The position numbers and the translations under genes were made by a program. Below the pieces are notes generated by a model that was not told the origin of the DNA, made no database searches, and was given only the letters and a program-made list of their open reading frames with translations. Of a stretch of 30,141 nucleotides of DNA, positions 7,836 to 14,222 are shown in pieces. Origin of the DNA: JANOBJ01 sp031411575 (GTDB taxonomy: Bacteria > Pseudomonadota > Gammaproteobacteria > Burkholderiales > Burkholderiaceae_C). The stretch's first letter is position 1. Every line of letters begins with the position of its first letter. The stretch is from contig JANOBJ010000281.1 in the NCBI GenBank assembly GCA_031411575.1, positions 1 through 30,141 of the forward strand, written 5' to 3'.

Positions 7836-7895
7836 TTAGCGCAAGAACAGGTACAGAAGAATGACCAGGATGACTGTGCCGATACCGATATACAT
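7836..7895 (-). CDS. 19-residue single-helix membrane peptide
   Basis: The peptide is MYIGIGTVILVILLYLFLR, almost entirely one transmembrane helix ending in a positive residue. GGAG lies seven bases before the ATG on the minus strand (GGAGATCCGC then ATG). A longer frame continues upstream to 8120, but that part reads like non-coding sequence (rich in Arg, Cys and Ala), so the short start is preferred. I recall similar tiny hydrophobic proteins beginning MYI in Burkholderiales. Its function is unknown. It lies alone between the SDR gene and the divergent esterase gene; the 212 bp on its other side (7896-8107) show nothing else. Confidence 0.5.
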   Translation of the reverse strand: MYIGIGTVILVILLYLFLR

Positions 7896-8107
7896 GCGGA
7901 TCTCCGATGCGGTGCCGGCCCTCAGCGAGGTAGCGCAAGCACGCGACAGTGCCTCCATTGAAGCCCCCGCGAGCGCTGCCGTCTGTCGCATGGCGCACAT
8001 AGCCTGAAGTGACACCAGCCAGCGGCCGCAGCTGGAAGCCATTACAGCCCGCAGGGGATGACCCTGTGGCGAACAGGGTGCGCGGGCCCACCCGCAAAAT
8101 GCACGCA

Positions 8108-9115
8108 ATGGCCCGATCAATCCGCACCTCCGCCTGGACCCGGGCGTTCAAGCGCAGTCTGGCGTCGATGACCCGCAAGACCACACGCGCCAGCACGCGT
8201 GCGCTGACCCAGTCACTCAAGCCGGCGGTGGCCAGGCGGCGAGTACCGACCGGCACCGGCGGGTGGATCTCCGGCGTGGCGATGGGGGCTGCGGGCGCGC
8301 GCCGCTTCTGGCTCTTCCGCCCGGCCGATCTCGCATTCGGCGAACGGCTGCCGCTATTGGTGATGCTTCACGGCTGCGGGCAGGATGCCAAGGGGTTTGC
8401 CCTGAGCACGCGGATGAACAGCATTGCCGCACGCGAGCGCTTCTTCGTGCTCTACCCCGAGCAGGACCGCCTGGCCAACCCGCAAGGCTGCTGGAACTGG
8501 TTCGACACCCGTTCCGGGCGCGCCCACGGCGAAGCGGCGTTGATCATGAAAGCCGTGGACCAGGTGTGTCTGTTGTACCCGGTGGACCGCGCGCAAGTGG
8601 CGGTGGCGGGCTTCTCGGCAGGCGCCAGCATGGCGGCGCTGCTGGCCACGCGCTACCCGGGGCGCTTCAAGGCGGTCGTCATGCACTCGGGCATTCCGCC
8701 TGGCACCGCGAATTCGGCCCTGTCGGCGCTCGGTGCCATGCACGGGCGCCGCGTCACGGCCCCACTGGCCGGCGCTGTCCTTCCCATGGGCGCGGCGTTG
8801 CCGCCCTTGATGGTGATCCACGGCGGCGCCGATCGCGTGGTGGCGGTCAGCAACGGCCAGGCGGCGGTAGCGGTCTGGGCCAGCGCGGCGGGCGCTGCGG
8901 CTGGCCAGGGCCGTGCGGTACAGCGCGGCAAGCGGTATCCGGCGCAACTGGTTGATTTCAAGCGCAAGGGCACCACCGTGGCCACACTGATGCAAATCGA
9001 CGACCTGGGCCACGCCTGGAGCGGTGGCGCGGCCCGCCAGCCGTATGGCGACGCGCAAGGGCCTGACGCGTCGCGCGCCGCCTGGGCGTTTGTCGCAAAG
9101 CAGTTTGAAGGTTGA
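8108..9115 (+). CDS. PHB-depolymerase-family esterase (alpha/beta hydrolase)
   Basis: 335 residues. The serine hydrolase triad is readable: Ser170 in the lipase box GFSAGAS, Asp242 in HGGADRVV and His302 in DDLGHAWSGG. LVMLHGCGQDAKGF (84-97) gives the oxyanion region, and CWNWFD (128-133) is typical of the Esterase_PHB/LpqC group, which includes polyhydroxybutyrate depolymerases and feruloyl or acetyl esterases. There is no clear signal peptide. The N-terminal 45 residues are arginine- and threonine-rich, reminiscent of the N-terminal extension of intracellular or granule-associated depolymerases. The start is uncertain: ATGs at 8099 and 8108 are both possible and neither has a strong ribosome-binding site. 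The substrate is not determined. Confidence 0.85.
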   Translation: MARSIRTSAWTRAFKRSLASMTRKTTRASTRALTQSLKPAVARRRVPTGTGGWISGVAMGAAGARRFWLFRPADLAFGERLPLLVMLHGCGQDAKGFALSTRMNSIAARERFFVLYPEQDRLANPQGCWNWFDTRSGRAHGEAALIMKAVDQVCLLYPVDRAQVAVAGFSAGASMAALLATRYPGRFKAVVMHSGIPPGTANSALSALGAMHGRRVTAPLAGAVLPMGAALPPLMVIHGGADRVVAVSNGQAAVAVWASAAGAAAGQGRAVQRGKRYPAQLVDFKRKGTTVATLMQIDDLGHAWSGGAARQPYGDAQGPDASRAAWAFVAKQFEG

Positions 9116-9135
9116 GCCCCGCGCCGCGCGAAGCC

Positions 9136-10035
9136 TCACCGCCGCGACGACACCACGATCCCGCCAACGATCAGCGCAAACGCCACGCCGTGGTACAGCT
9201 TGGGAAGCTCGCCGAGGAAGGCGGTTGACATGACCGCGGCGAACAGGGGCGTGAGGTTGCTGAAGAAGCCCGCCACGCTTGGGCCCACGCGCTGGATGCC
9301 CAGACCCCAGCAGCGGTAGGCCAGGATGGCGGGGCCGACGGCGACATACAGCAAGGCGGCCGCCAGCGGCCAGCCCCAGACAATGCGGGCGTCGGTGAGA
9401 GCCCATTCGCCGGCCGAGAACAGGCCCGACCAACCGAGGCCCATCACCACCTGTGCCATCAGGAACGCAGCCCAGTCGTTGCGAATGGCCGCCGGCTCGT
9501 TGCGCTGTGTCAGCAGCCAGCTGTAGAACGCCCAGGCGATGGTGGCCAGCAGCACATACAGATCGCCCACCACCAGCCGTACCTGCAGCAGGGCCGTCCA
9601 TTCGCCGCGGGCCAACACCAGCAGCACGCCCGCAATCGACAGCACCGCACCCAGCAGCTGCCGGCGCGAGACGCTCTGGCCAAAGAACATCGCGCCGATG
9701 CCCAGCATCCACACCGGTGTGCTGGCGGCGACCAGCGTCACGTTGATCGGCGTGGAGGTCTTGAGTGCCAGGTATTGCAGCGCGTTGTAGCAGCCCACGC
9801 CCAGCAGCCCCAGCCAGGCAAAACGCTTCCAGCTCGGCCACAGGCCGCTGTTCGCGCGCAGCACCCAACCCGCCAGCGGCAGCAAAATCACGAAAGCCAG
9901 CACCCAGCGCAGGAAGTTCAGCGTGATCGGCGGCACGAGATCGGTCACCAGCCGCCCGACCACCGCATTGCCGGCCCAGAGCAAAGGTGGCACGGTCAGC
10001 AGCATGGCGGTGGCGGGGTTCAGGCGTTGGTTCAT
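9136..10035 (-). CDS. EamA/DMT-superfamily transporter
   Basis: 299 residues, about ten transmembrane helices in two EamA repeats. It opens with LTVPPLLWAGNAVVGRLV, then PPITLNFLRWVLAF, which is a common start for this branch. The second half has GPSVAGFFSNLTPLFAAVMSTAFLGE before the last two helices. It is an inner-membrane metabolite exporter of unknown substrate. It converges with the esterase gene (20 bases between stops) and diverges from the quinone oxidoreductase gene, with 129 bp between the two starts. It is not closely similar to the DMT protein at 5976, so the two are not a recent duplication. Confidence 0.88.
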   Translation of the reverse strand: MNQRLNPATAMLLTVPPLLWAGNAVVGRLVTDLVPPITLNFLRWVLAFVILLPLAGWVLRANSGLWPSWKRFAWLGLLGVGCYNALQYLALKTSTPINVTLVAASTPVWMLGIGAMFFGQSVSRRQLLGAVLSIAGVLLVLARGEWTALLQVRLVVGDLYVLLATIAWAFYSWLLTQRNEPAAIRNDWAAFLMAQVVMGLGWSGLFSAGEWALTDARIVWGWPLAAALLYVAVGPAILAYRCWGLGIQRVGPSVAGFFSNLTPLFAAVMSTAFLGELPKLYHGVAFALIVGGIVVSSRR

Positions 10036-10164
10036 GGCTGAACTGTAGCGGGCGCTCCGTGAAGGTGTTGGCGCAAGGCCGCCCGCGCGCGGCAGCGCAC
10101 GCCGATTCGTGGCACGATGGCGGCCGTTTGAACGCTTTACGCAGACCTATAAAAGGAGATTTTC

Positions 10165-11148
10165 ATGACCAAGGCAGTGTGCATTGAACAAAACGGCGGG
10201 CCGGAGCAGCTCAAGATCGTGGACGTGACGGTGGGCGACCCTGGCCCCGGAGAAATCCGCATCCGCCACAAGGCCGTGGGCCTGAACTTCATCGACGTGT
10301 ACCAGCGCTCCGGCCTGTACACCCTGCCGATGCCGCTGCAGCTGGGCATGGAAGGCTCGGGCGTGGTGGAAGCCGTGGGCGCTGGCGTCACGCACCTGAT
10401 GGTGGGCGACCGCGCGGCCTACGCCAGCAACCCGCCCGGCAGCTACAGCGAGGTGCGCGTGATGCCCGCCAAATGCGTCTGCAAGCTGCCCGATGCCATC
10501 AGCTTCGAGACCGGCGCGGCGATGATGCTCAAGGGCCTGACCGCGCAGTACCTGCTCAAGCGCACCCTGCCGCAGGGCGGCCTGAAAGAGGGCGACTTTG
10601 TGCTGTTCCACGCGGCGGCCGGTGGCGTGGGCCTGATCGCCTGCCAGTGGGCCAAGGCGCTCGGCCTGCAACTGATCGGCACGGCCGGTTCGGACGCCAA
10701 GTGCGCGCTGGCCAAGGCCCATGGTGCGGCGCACGTCATCAACTACAGCAGGGAAGACTTTGCGGCCCGCGTGAAGGAGATCACGGGCGGGCGCGGCGTG
10801 AAGGTGGTGTACGACTCGGTCGGCAAGGACACCTGGGACAAATCGCTCGATTGCCTGCAGCCGTTCGGACTGATGGCCAGCTTTGGCAATGCCTCGGGCG
10901 CGGTGCCGCCTTTCGCACCGGGCATGCTGGGGGCCAAGGGCTCGCTGTACGTGACGCGGCAGACGCTGTTCACCCACATCGCCACGCGCGAGAGCACGCA
11001 GGAGATGGCCGATGAACTGTTTGCGGTGGTTGGCAGCGGCAAGGTGAAGATCCTGATCGAGCAACGCTACGCGCTGGAAGACGTGCAGCAGGCGCACCGC
11101 GACCTGGAAGCGCGCAAGACCACCGGCTGCACCATCCTCACGCTGTAG
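10165..11148 (+). CDS. NADPH:quinone oxidoreductase, zinc-independent MDR family
   Basis: 327 residues, matching bacterial QorA. The chain has GroES-like N-terminal strands (GPGEIRIRHKAVGLNFIDVYQRSGLY), the conserved GMEGSGVVEAVG turn and a Rossmann NADPH motif HAAAGGVGLIACQWAKALG near residue 150. The C-terminal segment ends RYALEDVQQAHRDLEARKTTGCTIL. It lacks the zinc-binding cysteines of alcohol dehydrogenases, as expected of quinone reductases. It reduces quinones or related alpha,beta-unsaturated carbonyls with NADPH in the cytoplasm. The start has AAGGAG eight bases upstream. The NUDIX reading frame begins 11 bases after the stop, so the two probably form an operon. Confidence 0.93.
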   Translation: MTKAVCIEQNGGPEQLKIVDVTVGDPGPGEIRIRHKAVGLNFIDVYQRSGLYTLPMPLQLGMEGSGVVEAVGAGVTHLMVGDRAAYASNPPGSYSEVRVMPAKCVCKLPDAISFETGAAMMLKGLTAQYLLKRTLPQGGLKEGDFVLFHAAAGGVGLIACQWAKALGLQLIGTAGSDAKCALAKAHGAAHVINYSREDFAARVKEITGGRGVKVVYDSVGKDTWDKSLDCLQPFGLMASFGNASGAVPPFAPGMLGAKGSLYVTRQTLFTHIATRESTQEMADELFAVVGSGKVKILIEQRYALEDVQQAHRDLEARKTTGCTILTL

Positions 11149-11295
11149 GCGCCTGTCCCATGGGAAGCGCGTCGCATGCCGGTTGGCTCGCCGCGCTGCG
11201 CGAGCGGGCTGCTGCGGCGCCCCTGCGGGCACGCTGGCCGCTGCTGGCCGGCGGGGCAGTCATTGGATCGGTTGAAGCCGGTTTTTTGGATCAAA

Positions 11296-11346
11296 TAGGC
11301 CGGATGTCCGCTCCCTCTGGTCATTGTTTGCTATTAAAACAGAGCA
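11296..11346 (-). repeat. AT-rich palindromic element, copy B, inside the NUDIX gene
   Basis: On the minus strand it reads TTTTAATAGCAAACAATGACCA and continues GGACATCCGGCCTA, matching copy A through ATAGCA, AATGACCA, GGACA and CCGG. Its core from TGCT to AGCA is 18 bases, whereas it is 19 in the other copies. That missing base coincides with the frameshift of the host gene. Confidence 0.75.
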
Positions 11347-11974
11347 TTCAGGATCGCCGGCCTGGACCGTGCAAGGTGACGTCACGGCTGCGCTCAATGC
11401 CCTGGCGCACGCACTGCGCGACGCCGGGCTGGCGGGCGCGTGGCGCGACGAGCAGCTGGCCGTCACCGATGACTGCGGTCGCCGGCTCGGCACCGTCGAA
11501 CGCGCCGCCGTGCGCCCTCTGGGCATTGCCACGCACGCGGTGCACCTGGTCGGCCACAGCCCCGATGGCAGCGTCTGGGTGCAGCAGCGCGCCTGGGACA
11601 AGGCCAACGACCCCGGCCTGTGGGACACGCTGGTGGGCGGCATGGTGCCCGCAGCGGATGGGCTGGCCGAGGCGCTGGCGCGTGAAACCTGGGAGGAGGC
11701 GGGCCTGGTGGTTGATGATCTGCACGGCCTGGCGCACGGCGGCCAGCTGACGATCCGCCGGCCCAGTGCGGACAGCAACGGCGCAGGCTACATGGTCGAG
11801 CGCATCGACTGGTTTCATGCCACCGTGCCGGCCCATCTGGCGCCGGTCAATCAGGACGGCGAGGTGGCGCAGTTTGCGCTGCTGGAGCGTGAGGTACTGG
11901 GGCCGCAACTGGCGCAAGGCGCCTTCACGCTGGAAGCCGCGCTGATCCTGGCCGACGCGTTGGGTGTGGCCTGA
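11324..11974 (+). CDS. NUDIX hydrolase domain, possible truncated product from an internal TTG
   Basis: 216 residues if translation starts at TTG 11324, which lies inside the palindromic element and lacks a ribosome-binding site. The NUDIX box is clear: GMVPAADGLAEALARETWEEAGL, that is G-x5-D-x7-RE-x2-EE-x-GL, with Asp in place of the first Glu. The domain context (IATHAVHLVGHSPDG, QQRAWDKANDPGLWDTL) is that of the DUF4743 NUDIX proteins related to the Tnr3 thiamine-diphosphate branch. They are predicted to hydrolyse a nucleotide or cofactor pyrophosphate. The stop codon is three bases from the stop of the convergent Na/Pi-cotransporter-like gene. The natural start is more likely 11160 in an unbroken allele. 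Confidence 0.6.
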   Translation: MFAIKTEHSGSPAWTVQGDVTAALNALAHALRDAGLAGAWRDEQLAVTDDCGRRLGTVERAAVRPLGIATHAVHLVGHSPDGSVWVQQRAWDKANDPGLWDTLVGGMVPAADGLAEALARETWEEAGLVVDDLHGLAHGGQLTIRRPSADSNGAGYMVERIDWFHATVPAHLAPVNQDGEVAQFALLEREVLGPQLAQGAFTLEAALILADALGVA

Positions 11975-11977
11975 AGC

Positions 11978-13636
11978 CTACTCGAGATCGCCGAGCTTGG
12001 AGGCGCGCAGCCGGCTGGGCGCCAGCGCGCCGGCGGAATCAAGGATCGGGTAGGCGATCGAGCAGATGTGCGAGTTGATGCGCTTCAGGTCGCTGATCAA
12101 GTCAATGTGCAGCGAGCTGGTCTCGATGCTCTGCACCGTGTTGACCGTCAGCCGGCTCAGGTGCGTGGTGGCGTAGGCGCGTTCCAGGTCGCGAAAGCGC
12201 GCCTTCTCTTCCAGCAGCTTCTGGGCGTCGCGGATACTGCCATTCAGGAAAACGCTCATGGCCAGCCGCAGGTTGTCAATCAGGCGCGCGTGCAGCTCGG
12301 CAATCTCGGCCATGCCGGCTTCGGAGAAATTGCGGCCGGGCTTGATCTTCTTGTCCTCGATGTCGATGATCACGCGCTCGATGATGTCGCCCACCTGCTC
12401 CATGTTGATGGTGAAGCTGATGATGTCGGTCCAGCGCCGGCTTTCTTCCTCGCGCAGCGCCTCGCGCGAAATCTTGGTCAGGTAGTACTTGATCGCCGAG
12501 TACAGCTGGTCCACCACGTCGTCCATCTTGCGCAGCTTGCCGGCCAGCTCGAGGTCGTTGGTGCGGATCACGACCAGCATGCCGCGCAGCATGGTCTCCA
12601 CCAGATCGGCCTGGTGCAAAGCCTCGCGCGCCGCGCACGAGATGGCCAGCGAGGGCGTGGCCAGCGCGGTGGGGTCGAGGTGGCGCGGGCGTTCCAGCGC
12701 GCTGTTGCTGGTGTCGCGCGGCAGCAGGCGTTCCACCCAGCGCGCAATGACCTGCGTGACGCCAATGAACGCGATGCACACCACCAGGTTGAACGCCAGG
12801 TGAAACAGCACCACGATCAACGTTGGCTCGCCGATATAGGGGCGCATCAGCTTGATCCACAGCACCACCAGTGGCGCCGCAGCCAGCACGCCCAGCAGCT
12901 TGAACACGAAGTTGCCCAATGGCACCTGCCGCACCTCGATGGTCGAGCGCAGCGTGGTCAGCACGGCCAGCAGCCCGCTGCCCAGGTTGGCGCCCAGCAC
13001 CAAGCCCAGCGCCACGTCCAGCGGCACGATCTGCGAGGCCGCCAGCGTGGCCGTCAGCAGCACGATGGCCAGGCTGGAGTACGCCACCACCGCCAGCACC
13101 GCGCCCACCGTGATCTCCAGCAGCAAGTCGCTGGTGAGCGTGGCCAGCAGTGCCTTGACCGCGGGCGACTGCGTCAGCACTTCGGTCGAATCGGTCACCA
13201 GCCGCAGCGCCAGCAGCATCAGCCCGAGGCCGATCAGCACCCGCCCGACGCGCCCGACCGTGCTCGACTGGCGCGCAATGAACAGCACCACGCCGACAAA
13301 AATGAACAGCGGCGACAGCCACGACAGATCGAACGAGAACAGCACCGCCATCAGGCTGGTGCCGATATCGGCACCCAGCATCACCGCCAGCGCGGTGGGC
13401 AGCGCGATCAGCCCCTGGCCCACAAAGGCCGAGGTGATGAGCGCGGTCGCGGTACTCGACTGCACCAGCGCCGTCACGCCCACGCCTGAAATCGCGGCCG
13501 TGAAGCGGTTGCCCACGCTGTGCGCGAGCACGCGGCGCAGGTTGGCACCCAGCACCCGAAGGATGCCGGTTCGAACCAGGTGGGTGCCCCAGACCAGCAG
13601 CGCAATGGCGGCCAGCAGATTCAGCAGATGCTTCAT
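11978..13636 (-). CDS. Na/Pi cotransporter family protein with PhoU-like C-terminal domain
   Basis: 552 residues. The membrane part (about residues 1-310) holds two inverted repeats. The first has VQSSTATA (58-65) followed by LGADIGTS; the second has AYSSLAIV (185-192) followed by LGANLGSG. In the second repeat the usual Gln of the QSS motif is Tyr. The C-terminal 220 residues are helical with the PhoU-like pattern (LRKMDDVVDQLYSAIKYYL, NMEQVGDIIERVI), as in the NptA/YjbB family. These proteins move phosphate with sodium, often outward, across the inner membrane. The gene lies 76 bp downstream of lspA on the same strand; that gap contains an ACCCGGG-type inverted repeat and no clear terminator. 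Confidence 0.9.
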   Translation of the reverse strand: MKHLLNLLAAIALLVWGTHLVRTGILRVLGANLRRVLAHSVGNRFTAAISGVGVTALVQSSTATALITSAFVGQGLIALPTALAVMLGADIGTSLMAVLFSFDLSWLSPLFIFVGVVLFIARQSSTVGRVGRVLIGLGLMLLALRLVTDSTEVLTQSPAVKALLATLTSDLLLEITVGAVLAVVAYSSLAIVLLTATLAASQIVPLDVALGLVLGANLGSGLLAVLTTLRSTIEVRQVPLGNFVFKLLGVLAAAPLVVLWIKLMRPYIGEPTLIVVLFHLAFNLVVCIAFIGVTQVIARWVERLLPRDTSNSALERPRHLDPTALATPSLAISCAAREALHQADLVETMLRGMLVVIRTNDLELAGKLRKMDDVVDQLYSAIKYYLTKISREALREEESRRWTDIISFTINMEQVGDIIERVIIDIEDKKIKPGRNFSEAGMAEIAELHARLIDNLRLAMSVFLNGSIRDAQKLLEEKARFRDLERAYATTHLSRLTVNTVQSIETSSLHIDLISDLKRINSHICSIAYPILDSAGALAPSRLRASKLGDLE

Positions 13637-13712
13637 GTCAGATGGAATTCACTATACCCGGGTACCTGCGAGCAAGACCCGGGCCACGACGTGAAGCCGT
13701 AACCTCTGGCAA

Positions 13713-14222
13713 CTACCTGCCTCGGCGGACCCGGCGCAGTTCGTCCAGGATCAGCGCGATGGCGCCGATGGTGATCGCGCTGTCGGCGATGTTGAAGGAA
13801 GGGAAGTAGCCGCCCGGAAACACCGGCTGCAGCCAGCGCCAGTGGAACTGCAGAAAGTCCACCACATAGCCGTGCAGCAGGCGGTCCACCACATTGCCCA
13901 GCGCGCCGCCGAGGATGCAGGCCAGCGCAAAGCTGAAGAGTTTTTCGCCCGGGTGCGACTTGAGCAGCCACACGATGAAGATCGCCGCGGCCACGCCGAT
14001 GCCGGTAAAAAACCAGCGCTGCCAGCCACCCGCATTGGCCAGGAACGAGAACGCCGCGCCCGTGTTGTGCACCCGCACGACGTTGAAGAAGCTGGTGACG
14101 GTGGTGCTGTCGCCCAGCTGGTAGTAGCCCAGGATCAGCGTCTTCGTGAACTGGTCGGCGATGAACAGGATGAGGGCCAGACCCAGCCACGGCAGCAGGC
14201 TGCCCGATGAACTCTTGGCCAT
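13713..14222 (-). CDS. lspA: Lipoprotein signal peptidase (signal peptidase II)
   Basis: 169 residues with four transmembrane helices. This inner-membrane aspartic protease removes signal peptides from diacylglyceryl prolipoproteins. The catalytic aspartates are Asp113 (GNVVDR) and Asp147 (FNIADSAI). The NTGAAFSF motif (53-60) and ADQFTK (22-27) are intact. The start is fixed by the TGATG overlap with ileS, where the ileS stop and the lspA ATG share one base, showing translational coupling. An upstream extension of the frame to 14339 runs inside ileS and is rejected. Confidence 0.97.
   Translation of the reverse strand: MAKSSSGSLLPWLGLALILFIADQFTKTLILGYYQLGDSTTVTSFFNVVRVHNTGAAFSFLANAGGWQRWFFTGIGVAAAIFIVWLLKSHPGEKLFSFALACILGGALGNVVDRLLHGYVVDFLQFHWRWLQPVFPGGYFPSFNIADSAITIGAIALILDELRRVRRGR

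Larger units (their letters stand above)
11160..11974 (+). pseudogene. DUF4743-type NUDIX hydrolase gene, split by a single-base frameshift
   Basis: The family has an N-terminal segment (WLAALRERAA.. then GSVEAGFLDQIG) and a C-terminal NUDIX domain (ERAAVRPLGIATHAVHLVG then GLWDTLVGGMVPA). Both parts are here, but in different frames. The N-terminal part runs from the ATG at 11160 and the C-terminal part is in the frame one base earlier. The break falls in or near the palindromic element at 11296-11346. Adding one base to the run of A at 11336-11339 would restore a continuous chain reading HCLLLKTEHSGSPAW. The gene may therefore be dead, a sequencing error, or expressed only from the internal start described separately. 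The C-terminal domain shows no other damage, so the event is recent or the domain is still used. Confidence 0.7.

Noticed and set aside
10125..10158. TTGAAC followed by TATAAA as a promoter for the quinone oxidoreductase gene
   Set aside because: The spacer is only 14 bases, too short for a sigma-70 promoter.
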